Below, piece after piece: positions 48,331-61,100 of a stretch of 64,000 nucleotides of DNA. Position 1 is the stretch's first letter; every line of letters starts with the position of its first letter. Made by a program: the position numbers and the translations under genes. The stretch comes from Enchytraeus crypticus (Eukaryota > Annelida > Clitellata > Enchytraeida > Enchytraeidae). Below the pieces are notes generated by a model. That model searched no databases, was not told the origin of the DNA, and saw only the letters and a list, made by a program, of their open reading frames with translations. The stretch spans positions 649,001 through 713,000 of the forward strand of contig CAJHZI010000656.1 in NCBI GenBank assembly GCA_905160935.1, read 5' to 3'.

Positions 48331-48738
48331 CCACGCCCAACCATCAGTTCTCGGTGTTTCATTGGTCGTCATTTATTTATAGCAGATTGGTCTGAGCAAT
48401 TGTCAAGAGGCTCTGCGATTGGTCAGCACAATTGTCGTAATAGATCTCCATGAAGATTAACTCGAGTGGGAGAAATTAAGCTGAGCCCATCTTATCTCAC
48501 AATCCTCGAAATCAGGTAACAATAATAGAGTCACTGTTGAGATGCGTCGATATACACGTAGGTAAGATCTTCGAGTCTCACTTTCAATCAAGAGCTTAGC
48601 ACTCTGAGTCGATAACCAGGCTTCCATAGACACACTCTCTTCGACCTGTGATTCCATTAGACTTTCAATCCACTCATTCCTTCCAACCGCTAGGTTCTTA
48701 GTCCAGAGGTGAAATGGACTTAAGACTCTTCACTTGAG
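48331..48738 (+). promoter_or_regulatory. Promoter-like stretch upstream of nkx2.2
   Basis: Three inverted CCAAT boxes (ATTGG at 48361, 48386 and 48418) lie within 62 bp, next to a CCACGCCC word at 48331. A CACTTGAG word at 48731 is the complement of an NK2-type CTCAAGTG site. It is placed about 1.6 kb before the start codon. This is motif inspection only, and such words arise by chance. Confidence 0.25.
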
Positions 48739-49142
48739 TGTCCTTGCGATTAATTACTTTTCTTCATCCTCATTGTAGGCTTATGACGCTTTAAGTATTT
48801 GATATTGTAATTAGAGTTAGCTCCTAGCTAGATTAGAAGTAATTGAATCTAAATGTAATGAATAATTGTCGTTTTGACAAAATATACATTAGACGTGCGC
48901 AATATTATGTTTTAATTACTGGATTAAAAAACTTCAGTTTAGCGTACCGTATACCCGGGTCGACACGGAGGGGACTAGATAGGAAATTGAACACTATAAT
49001 GTCGGCTATCCATCGGTCTGACACCACTAAGTGTAAATTACTAGGTTTTTATTCGCACTTCGGAATAGAAAAACTTAGGTCGCCACGCAGTCTCAAACTC
49101 GCGACATCTCGTTGAGTATTATTCATAATATTAATTGCTAGA

Positions 49143-49256
49143 TTCATCATCATCATCTTCCCTTAAATCCCAGTTTATCTAGGGTCGGGATATGAATAGA
49201 CCTTCTCCAATCCTCTCTGTCTCACACCATATCATCAGTAAATCCCATACTTGTAT
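49143..49256 (-). mobile_element. LINE-B 3' end fragment
   Basis: CATCATCATCTTCCCTTAAA, TCCCAGTTTATCTAGGGTCG and the following ATAGACCTTCTCCAATCCTC on the plus strand. About 0.8 kb upstream of the nkx2.2 start codon. Confidence 0.6.
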
Positions 49257-50037
49257 TAATTACTAGTTTAATGTCAGATATTAATATATTAACGATATTA
49301 ACTAAAGTACAAGTTATTTAGTAAAGTTAAGTAATTTAGAGTGAAAATGAACTAATATGTAAATCAAAAGTATAGCGAAAATAAAAACTGCTCTGCAAGA
49401 GTAGCAAGATTGATGGCAAATACGTGCTTCATCAACTTTATCTCATAGCTCTGCAGTTACTAGTAAAATAAACGGCACCATGGATGCACATATAGGCTAC
49501 TTGTATATTGATAGTGCCATATGGTAAATCTAGAAATCAGCAGTAACATTAACCAATATTTTGAATAAAATTGAATTCTATTTGAGATTTAATAAAATTT
49601 AATAATTGGCCTGAGAAAGGAGGTCAATTAAAACGTCCAGCATTTTAGCACTATCATTTAGCAACAAGCAAATATTTTAATAAAATTCTCGTAAAATTAG
49701 CATCAATGTACATTAATCAGATAGGCCTTTATAGTGTGATATACTGGAATTTATTTTAAAATTGCCATTCATTTTTTAAAGAGTCTGTAGGAACCTCTCT
49801 TCAACTTTACACTATAGTTTGATGCGTAATACATATACTACAATACAATGATCTATGGTAAACGTCATTGATGCTTTATGTAAAACAAATATTTAATGTA
49901 GACCTTTAACATTATATTCAAGTCATAATTTAGCGTTACAAATTATTAGCTTTTAAACTATAGGTATATTGTACACCAAAATTGAAACATAAATCAATAA
50001 TTTCAATATAGAAGCCAGCAGGGAAGGAATTTATAGA

Positions 50038-50536
50038 ATGGATTCGGCAGCAGTAAGTCTATCACACAACCTGCAAGGCGTAGGTCACCTGTCTATAGAT
50101 GCCTATTCTCCTTACATATCTAAATCAATGTTCAGCGTTAAGAACCTCCTCGATCTGCAGGATAACAAGGATTTGATGCTCGGATCCGGAAGGATTAGCT
50201 CCACTGAGGATATTCCAAGCGATGGTCTTGCAGAATTAAATCCCCCGCATAACCGGGAAACTCCTAACGGCTCCGGCCCCTACCTGCTTCCACCGGGGTG
50301 CGAGGCAGGCAAGGCTTCCCCTGGGGCCATGCAGGAGGTTCTGCCCATCACACCACCGAGGTACGGCAGTGTGTCCGGTCTTGTTGGTTCGGGCGGGGTT
50401 TTGAATCCAGACCTTCAGTACAGCAGCACACAGTCTCTCCTGCAGTCTATGACGAGCTCGGGGTCTGCTAATGGGTTGTACGCGGATCTGCAGTACCCGA
50501 AATATCTGCAAATGATCGATCCAGCAATGTACAATG
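50038..50536 (+). CDS. nkx2.2: nkx2.2 exon 1 (residues 1-166 plus one base)
   Basis: It encodes the N-terminal region with the TN motif [15 protein letters not shown]. The donor is AATG|GTTAGT; reading on gives a stop five bases later, which confirms the splice. Ends phase 1. Confidence 0.93.
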
Positions 50537-53500
50537 GTTAGTACACTGAGAGGTTTACTAATTTTTATCTAATATATTCCGTATACTTTGCTTCAACGGA
50601 AGTTTAATTCTGAAGAACATAGGAAGGAAAACTCTAAGGAACAAAATATATTAATAAAATGAGAGTATTCAGCTATTTCCTTATTTAGGATTTCCTTATT
50701 TTTAAAGTGTTTCGCCACAATAAACACTTTTTGTGATTGTGAAATCTTTCAAAAGTCTCTTGAAAAAAGTCTCTGTCGTTGGTCTAACCGTTGGCTGCTT
50801 AGCCTTGCAGTAGAAGAGTGCGAGGTGATCTCCTAAGTCCAGAAATCAAGTGTTATTATTGCGCCCGATTCGCGACTATAGTTATAATTTATGATCTCCA
50901 TACAGAAAATGTGATATTATCCTGATAGAATCAATTCAGAAAAGATTCACTAAACGGCTAAGTGGTATGATAGGTTTACATTATTCGGAGAGATTAAACG
51001 TTTTGGCTGCAGAATCGTTGGAGCATCGAAGGTTTAAATCTGACCTGTGTTTGTACTACACTTTGTTTTTTATAGCTGATACCCCAAATTATTTTAATAA
51101 TAAAGTCGTAAGAAGTTGACAGATGTTCTTAATATTTACAGAACTTGACCAGCAGCCAATTCTACAAAGTATTGAGAAATTTCGTTTTAATATCTTTCAT
51201 AACGTGAAAGTTATAGTTTTACGAATAGGAGTGGGGTCAGACAAGAAATTTCCAATACAGGATTACGGGTGTGTTACATTTAGCGTAAACTATCTCTATA
51301 AAAATAATAGAAAAAACAGAAAAACATGTAAAATAAAATTTATGCTAAAGCTGCTTTGAAGAGCAGTCACTTCTTTGCAAAATGACGTAAAATACGTGCT
51401 GATATGTTCTTAACTGACAAAGTTTTTGAACTTTTAATGCATGCATTGCATGTCTGGCTACAACTGTTATCACCGCAGCCACTGCAGCGGCGTCCTCTAG
51501 CGCCACGGTTAAAATGAAATATTTCGTTTATTCTCATCATGCATTAAAAGTTCAATAACGTTGTCAATTAAGCATATATCAGCGCGTATTTTACGTCGAT
51601 TTAAAAAGAAATGATTGCTCTTCAAAATAGCATTAGCAGAAATTTCATTTTACATGTTTGCTATTATTTTTATAGAGATAGTTTACGCTAAATGTAACAC
51701 ACCCGTAATCCTGTATTGGAAATTTCTTGTCTGACCCCACTCATATTCGCAAAAATATAACTTTCACGTTATTAAAGATATTAAAACGAAATTTCGCAAT
51801 GTTTTGTAGAATTGGCTGCTGGTCAAGTTCTGTAAATATTAAGAACATCGGTCAACTTCTTACGACTTTATTGTTAAAATAATTTGGGGTATCAGTTATA
51901 AAAAACACAGTGTATAAAATTATCACTGGATTGGTCGATCTACCTATAGATGAGTTTTTTGTTTTAAAAAACATAACATAACATACATAACGGCACACTG
52001 GATCAGGGAGCACAGATGCTTGTTTAAGACCCATTTCCTTCTTCCTCTCCATGGTTATTAGTAATCGTTGCCTTTTGATGGCGCATCAATTGCAGCCGGC
52101 GCGGATTTAAGAATAACCTTCCAACACCCTGTGATTTTTTTCCTTCCTAAGCTTTTACCAACACTCGGTCTTCGATCCAAGGTGGTCACCCACAAATAAC
52201 TAACCGAGGTCGATGCAGCTTAACTTCGATAATTGACGCGCAACTAAACCAAGTGCGCTAATCCCGCCGTCTACCAAATGCGCTAAAAAATGGGGTAACA
52301 AGAAATAATGGCTAAATTTATACATGAATAAATGTCATTTTAATGCCGAAAGGTGCCATTTCAAAAACCGTTGCTTTGCTTGTTGAAATTCCCTACCCTC
52401 GAATGTTGTAAATGCGTCTTCCCTAAACTCTTTCAAAAGGTGTCTGGAGGGTATTAATGTAAGCACATAGGCCTACCTAAAGAGTTAAGGGATTTCTTTA
52501 TATCATTATTTTATCTTCTGTATTATACTTCTTTTTCTATCATAGAATCTAACTTGCAATTGTGGTAAGTATTCTAGTGTTTTTGCCGTTTTTAATTTTG
52601 AAGTTTTATGTGTCATATTAGGTGCAGGACCTAAAGTAATATGTTCAATTGTCATCATTGTAATTGACATCATTGTCATTGACATCATTGTCATTGTCCA
52701 CTGGCTTCAGCCAGTGGCGATGTCGGTAAGATACTCGATCACGGATCAGTATGTGCGGGGTTTAAATCCTGGACTCGCCCGTCACTGACATCGCTTTCGA
52801 GTGAGGAAACTGATGTCAACATTAGCTTTACCAGCTTTTTGTGTGCAGATATTTGTGCGTGTATGTTATGTGCGTGTATGTCTTAATAAATATACTACAT
52901 GATCCGCTAAATTTATCTTGGTACACAATTAGAGCCTATACTAAGGATTTTATTGAACATAAATAATAATTAATGCAAATGTTTGTTTTTTAATTCGGAA
53001 TATGTAAGTGCCACTTGTGGGCCTTTACTTCCGTTCATGCGCTCTAACTGCTTATTGTGAATGCCAATTATGATATGCGTATAATATTAATTGATAAATG
53101 AAATTAAATAAGATATAGCAAGCATACTCATTGAATAAAATAAGGAAATGAAGTTATTATAAAAGATATTAATGTTTATAGTATACATTCATAATTTTAA
53201 AGAGATAGAAATGTTGTATAAAAATACCAGTTTCCAAAATATTGTTTCATTACTGCTATTATCAATATATAATTAATTGATCTAATTAATATTAATTGAA
53301 TTAATTGACATTCGCGAAACAAGTTAAGTTTTCTGTCAGTCTCTATGAATTCTCGGATCAATTTCATATTGTACAATGGAATGAACATATGAAATTGACT
53401 TTTTATTGTTTCATCATGGCACGTTAAGAGTGGACTACTTGAAGAACTTTCTACTACTTCGCTTGTAAAACATTGCACGCACAAAAGCTGAAATGACCCG

Positions 53501-53578
53501 CAAATATGGTATAAATGGCTTTATGTAATTATTCAAATTGAGGCTTTAAAAATTCTCGATTCAGTGTGGCTTTTCATT

Positions 53579-53656
<78 letters not shown>

Positions 53657-53665
53657 TTAAAAACA

Positions 53666-53713
<48 letters not shown>

Positions 53714-53798
53714 TTGAAAATCACACTGAATCGATAATTTTTAATATATATATATATATAATATATATAAATAAAATTATATAGGTCTATATCATAAT

Positions 53799-53860
<62 letters not shown>

Positions 53861-54167
53861 GTATACATATATATCATGTATGTATATATATAAATAGGCT
53901 ATATATATATGATCGTCATATGCGATCATATATACGGCCTATATCTAATATATAGGCCGATATATACGATCGAACATAGAACATATAAAGAGGTCATAGA
54001 AGGTAGAATGGAAGGAAAAAGAGGCAGGGGCAGGCCGAGATTAGGTATGTTAGATGATTTAAAGACCCACTCATATGTGGAACTGAAGAGGAAGGCGGCA
54101 GACAAAGAAGAGTGGAGGCGTTATATACCATGGACCTGCCAGTAGGCAGTGCACTAAGAGAGAGAGA

Positions 54168-54207
<40 letters not shown>

Positions 54208-57200
54208 CATGTATATATATATATACAGTATATATATATTATATACATATACATAATATTATATTGTATATATAAACATATATGTATATGTATACATATG
54301 TATCATGTATGTATATACACGCATCCAGACTCTGGCCGAACCCGAACCGAACCCAGACTTCATCCAAACGTAACTGAACCAAACTCTCGTAGTTCCTTTC
54401 TTCTTCACCAACCTGACATTAAAAAAAGATAGTAAGAACAATGCAAATATATATTAGTTTTTGCATTTACATGTCTTACAGTATCTAACAGCATATATTC
54501 AGGTAAGGCTGGTTCCGATACAAATTTTAAAATGGTAGCGGTACAAAGGAATGGTAGTGGGAAGCGAGACGGGCCTACAGAAAATAATGGATAGTCTGAA
54601 TGATACGGCATTGAAATATGGAATGAAGATTAACATCAAAGAGACAAAAGTAATGAGATGAGAGTATTCCATAAAAATCTAAAAATGCTTGACTCAATTT
54701 AGGTGGATTTGTTCTTGTTAAATTCAAATTATGATTATTTTTCCAATTTTAGTGTGCTACCTTAATATTTTGCAGCCAGATTTACAAATCATTATATATG
54801 ACATTCTATATGTGTTAAGACTATTCGGAGTAAGTAATTTTGCACCATAGCAATGCAATAATTTCATAACTATTTTCGTAACTTCATAATTGATCTGAGA
54901 GTTTCAAATTTGAAACCCGACAGTCAATATGAAGCTTATTACTGGTTAGTTGAGAGCAAACGGTGTATATTATGATCATTTGTGTATGGAAGTACACGTG
55001 TTTACCAAATCTTCTTTATTTGACATTTTTATGTTACTAAATTGCACTTTGTCTCTGAAATATTGGATCAAATTTTAGCCAAGACATTTCCACTTAATTA
55101 TAAAAGTATCTAATATATAGGCCTATAGTGACAAAAAAAAATTAAAAATTGATGAAGCATTCTATTTGCTCGTTATAATCAAGGAGAATATTTCAGATAC
55201 AACAATAAAGCTAAATATCTATATTATGAACATTTGTTGGTCAACTTACAATGTTTTAAGAAATGTTCAGGAATAAATACCACTTCTGTCCTTTTTTCAT
55301 TGTCATATTTTTACCCAGATGAAAAAATGTGGCAGCTATTATGACTTAATGAATTTTTAAGCGTATTTACCATAAACCATTTTAAATATGTTTGTCATAA
55401 CCATGATTATTATAAGTAAAGTCAAACAATTGCAACATTATCCAAATCAAACCATTTCGAACTCGAATCGAACTCTTGCGAGTTGGAAAGCAAACCGAAC
55501 CCGAACCGAACCCGAACCCTTGTTAGAACCAAACCGAACCGAACTTTCATTTTCCATGAACCGAACCGAACCGAACTCTCAAATTGTCAACTGCTAACCG
55601 AACCCGAACCGAACCTAACCCGAACTCTGAAAATTCATAAAATTCCCATCTCTACTTTCTACATTGTTTTCGTTTCACATGGTGTCCTATCATCGACGAT
55701 CTCTCTGGCCCAATTCATTTTTGTCGGCCTATATGTACTTGATAAGCATTTTTTAATCCTTACTTTTGTAAATTTTGTATCTTTTTTATAAACCCTTTGT
55801 ATTATTTAGAATTCAGTTTTTTGTAGAATTAAACGAAATTAACACTTTCTTTAATTCTAATCAACTGTATCAAATAAAAATAGCGTTTGGTTGAGATTTA
55901 TCAGAATTTATCCTATTGCTCGATTCGTGTTTACCGTAAAATTAAATCACAGGCTGTATCACTGTGTTTACGTTTATAGCGACAATGTGGATTACAAAAA
56001 TCATATGAACATAATGTTTCTTGAGAAGCGGTTAGCCGGGAAGTGTAGCCTGTTATTAGGACTTGTGTGTACAGTGTGAGTCAAGAATCATAAAACCAGT
56101 GATTGATTGCATGCATTCTTCTTAATATGCGTCCAACTAATCAATTGCTCCGCTAATCAATTATTGAATCTTAAACGAAATAGTAACCGGAGCTTTGGAA
56201 GTAATTATTATTAATGCTTTGTATAGCATTACCAATAAATGTATTGTTGTTAGGAGTGATGATTGAACCCATGGAAGATTAATCTTGTATCAGACCTTGC
56301 TGCCTACTGGCGCTCTCAATAGCAAAGATATGATTAACCATGAAGAGTTAATAATAATCTGTCAGGAACCTGTAAAGCGGTCTCGAAGACCGGATACCGG
56401 CCGTGACACTGTTGAAATAAGAAATTGTCGGAGGTTATTATTATTATTATTATTGTCATCACAAATTTCTTGCTAAAATCCAGTATTTCATTTGATACGG
56501 CAAATCATGGCTTTAGAGATCTGCATGCTCTGTACCAAGCTTTGTCAACAAGTATCATCAAAGGCAGATTTTGTTAATGAGATTTTGTTAGACCATGAGG
56601 AAGATTGAAAAAATCTTTCCTTATCCCGACACTAGCTTAACTGAGATTCAAATAGGGAAGATGACGACGACGATGATGATGATTATTATAGTATTAAATT
56701 CCATTTAAAAATACTCTAGACTAAAGGTAAGGATGAATTTATTTTAAAAAAGAACTATTTAATGAAATATCGTGTATACAGTTATAGCCAAAATTTAAGG
56801 GCGGTTTGGTGCTCTAAAGCATGTCAGTGACGGTGAAAAATCTAGATTTGAACCCTAAAACAATTAATCCGTTGTTAAACAACTTGTCAACAAACCACAT
56901 GCCCAGCCCAATGATGTCGTACTGATAATGATTATCCTACAGCTTACATTTCGATTCCCATTTCATATTGGGGGGCGTGATTTAGAGCACTCGATTCATT
57001 TGAGCTTCAACTGAATGAAGTTAAGCTACACCGCGCCTGGCTAGTACTTTGCGTGTAATCGCTTTGGAAGACCGAGTGTCGATAGATTTGAATAAAAAAT
57101 TCCCGAGGTGTTCGAAGATTATTTCTAAATCCACGACGGCTGAAATTGATGCGCCAACAAAAGGTAAAAATTACTAATTACCATGGATAGGAAAGGAGGA

Positions 57201-57355
57201 AATTAGGAAAACTACAAAAATATAAAACTAAACATGCAGCGAAAGTTGCATATGCGGTTGCCTTGTGTGTAGCCGTTCCAACAAATACAGATAGGCCTAC
57301 ATGTATATCACTATGATATTTGTATGTATATGTGCATGTTTATATATATTAAGTG

Positions 57356-57391
<36 letters not shown>

Positions 57392-57962
57392 CTTCATAAT
57401 TAATAATGCAATATACTTTGGAGAACTTGACGTGACTTAAAGTTTCACAGTATGGCACAAAATTACAATTTGTCCTTTTCTAATTTTTTCAGTCGATAAT
57501 AGAGTATTGTTATTATTATTATTATTATTATTTATGATTAGGTTTCTTTTTTACTATATATTTTATTTTTGCTTTAATTAAACACTACCCTGGTGCAAAG
57601 AACCCGGGGTTTGATAAGAACGATTCGGGCAATACGTGCTGAATCGCCGCCCGGCTAATAGAGGTTATCTCTAGACCTGTTTACAAGAATTACCGAAGCA
57701 GACCGCGTTAAATCTTTGCACTGTCATAAAGTGCCTTTGAAAGAAAACAGGTCTCTCGCTTATCGCTGGTTTGCTCTGCAATAAGTTATTATTGCAGAGC
57801 AAAACCAGCCTATTTTATTTATGCCTATTCCTCTGCAATAAGTTATTATTGCAGAGGAATAGGCATAAATAGAAAAAGTCGTAGACTAGTCTAAATAGAC
57901 TTTGATCAATCAGTCTATTGTTAACTTTTAGTTACTGTTTGTTCCGTGAAAGAGTCATTAAA

Positions 57963-58024
<62 letters not shown>

Positions 58025-58101
58025 CAATTATAATTTATATTTAATTTATTAATCACAGTCTTCAATTGAAGTTTTTTTTAAAAATGTTTGTATATATTCA
58101 T

Positions 58102-58163
<62 letters not shown>

Positions 58164-61100
58164 CAATTTAGAATACGACTACAGTCAGCTGCTGTCCGGT
58201 TCAGTAACGTCGCATTTAGAGTCAGTTTCTACTGCTGCTCAAGATCAAACCTCAGATCCCTACTCCAGCAGCTCATACGTCGTCCATCAATCCACCCCGG
58301 AGCAAATCCTACAGCGCTACGGTGCCAATCCATTACTCTCTTCCGTCGCCACTAGCGCACTAGCCTTCCAGAACTTTACGTCCTCAACTAGCACCCCGGT
58401 TTCGTCTTCCGCATCGATGCTGGTTAGATCAACAGGTGCATCGTCATTGCAATACCCAAGTATAAAACTAGAACCAAAGTCACAACAATCTGTCGTAAAA
58501 TTAGAACCAAAATCGACGAAGAAAGAGATGGAAGAGGACGAAGACGACGACGAAGGAGATGAAGACGATATGGATTCTGATGGAAGTTGTTCGGAGTCTA
58601 ATAAGAAACCATCAAATGGCAACGTCAGCTCAAGTTATAACAACAACAACAATGTTAAATCTAACAACAACAATAATCAAGGTAATCATTACACTGAGAT
58701 AATCATTTCTGAAAGATTATATAGATAAATGTTTCCTTTATACATATAGTTTCTGTATACATATAGTTCTTTTTGAGATTTCGTTTCTAAGTCGACAATT
58801 ATTTTTTTCAATAACACGGAACTACTGAGAAATTCGAATTAAAAGAGAGAACTAATTACATTTAGTTCTAACGCTTAAAAGACTCTCATAGTCATCAGTC
58901 AAATACTGTTTTGACGTGTTTCAAGTTCATGTAACTTCAAAAACACTTAACGAAACTTACATGTACATGTATAATTGTATATTCTTACCTTTTCATTTCT
59001 CATTACAGACAATCCTTCATTTAATAAATGCTCTCTTATTTCTCTCAAATCAAATGAACTCAAATAAGCTGAAGAATATATTTGGTACATCAATTTTCGC
59101 TTAAATCAATATTTAATTTAGATGCTTGAGGTGATTTTGAGGTTTAAAATCATTACGAATCCATCAGAGTTACTGCCTTGATTTGTCTGTAACGAATCTA
59201 AAAGTGCTTCTATTATCGTAGTATTAAAATTTATTACTTGATTACTTTTATTTATTAACGTATAAATTAATTTTATTATAAATTTCAAGCGCGATTACTA
59301 AATATCATTAATTAATTTATTAGTAATTTAATCATGTGAAATAATCATGCAATTAATTAGTTCAATTAAATTAATTTTAAATTCACTAATTAATTGAAAA
59401 AGAGCTGCTTTGTTAGAAATAGATTTATAATTGTGCGGCGTTGATAAACATTGCAGGTAATTCCAGTGAAGCCACGCCAGTAAAGAAGAAGAAGAGGAGG
59501 GTATTGTTTTCTAAAGCTCAGACGTATGAGTTAGAGCGAAGGTTCAGGCAGCAGCGCTATCTATCAGCTCCAGAGCGAGAGCACTTAGCGAACCTGCTCC
59601 GACTGTCGCCCACGCAGGTAGTTTTCCTTTATCTTTAGGCTGGTTTGAGCTTTCCTTTGCTCACCGGCATGGATTTGTCTCAGTAGTGCTCAGTGTTGTC
59701 ACGGATGACAGTAGCACTCTAGTTGCTGTTATAGGCTTATATGAAAAGTAATTATAATCATTAGTTACCAACTGAGATAGTGGAATGATCAGGTAGGTGT
59801 CAGACTGTGGATCAGTAGGTTTAGGCTTCAATTTTAGCGATTTCTCCATCAGTGACATGTTTTCATGATAGAAATGGGCGTTAAGATAGTCTTCAGCTTT
59901 TTCAATTTTTATTCGATAATAATTTTGTTTCCAATTACAATTTATTAGCTTCCGCATAATTATCTATTCTTAGAAACTTGTAATATGCTGATAGGGTGTT
60001 TCAGAATATTTGTAGCATAGGGCGAGTGTACAAAACTAAACTGTACATGTATTGATCAGGCGTGTACAAAATGGGCTGAGCCTGTAGCATGTTGGAAAGC
60101 TGTCTGACTGTGTGTCGGTAGATGCAGAGTTTAAATTCAGTGTTCTCCCGGTCACGTCTACTGGTCTTGGTCATATCGAGGAAGAAACTGACGTTAAACT
60201 GTTTTTTAGGCAATCAAGCCTCTTAAAGACCAAGCAATTTTCGCATTTGCACTAACGATTGAGTCCTATATTCACAAGTGTAATTGACATTTATGCTTTT
60301 AAAGTTTCTCATGTAATCTCGGACTTTCAGATAAATTTTAACTAATATTTTACTTCAACCTAAAAACGTCTGAGTCATTGGCCTTTGAAATATTTAAATC
60401 ACACTGACTGAGGCTGAAAGATATAGAACTCTTTAATTATCTTCAAAATGATTATCGCATTCAATTCTCAATCCTGCGACACAATTTAATTAACTTCAAT
60501 TTTTGTAATCTTAAGTAGACTCTATATTTTCTCATTAAATTTGGTTTTCATAAGTTTAATATTTTTAGTTACCTTCTTTATATCTCTCTCTTAGTGCACT
60601 GCCTGCTGGCAGGTCCATGGTACATAACGCCACCACTCTTCTAAACTGTGAGGTCCCCGAGGTGCCGACTGGCCTTTAATTACAGATCTTCTTTATAAGG
60701 GCAGTAATTAAATGTATGGTTACCGTAGGTTCTACAGTATGATGTAGCATAGTAGTTATTTGTCCCGTGTTGTGCTCGGGTGTGGTTGGACCACTGCAAA
60801 ATAGGGCAACCGCAAACAATCTGCGTGTACGTAAGAGGCGACTAAAGACAGGAGCTGAGGATGGAAAGAGGGGACCCACCTCACCATGAAATATTTTCCC
60901 CTAGGATTAAATAGTAATTAATCCACCTAACTGAGGAAGGCAACGGGAAACCACCTCAGAAGCCATAATTTTCCCAAGCTATAGGCTACATAAGGTATGG
61001 ATAAGGCATAGACTTTGTGAAGGGATTAACTAGTTGATCTAAGGAGTGCTCTTATGGAACGAGAAAACAGACTTTGAGTATGAATATGTACCTTGAACCT

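Noticed and set aside
48843..49115. 90-codon frame containing LAYRIPGSTRRGLDRKLNTI
   Set aside because: No family match and no splice signals consistent with the nkx2.2 frame; likely chance.
53566..53877. Open frames on both strands of IYIYIY type
   Set aside because: They are translations of (TA)n arrays; the same applies at 4326-4682, 13774-14058 and 44447-44650.
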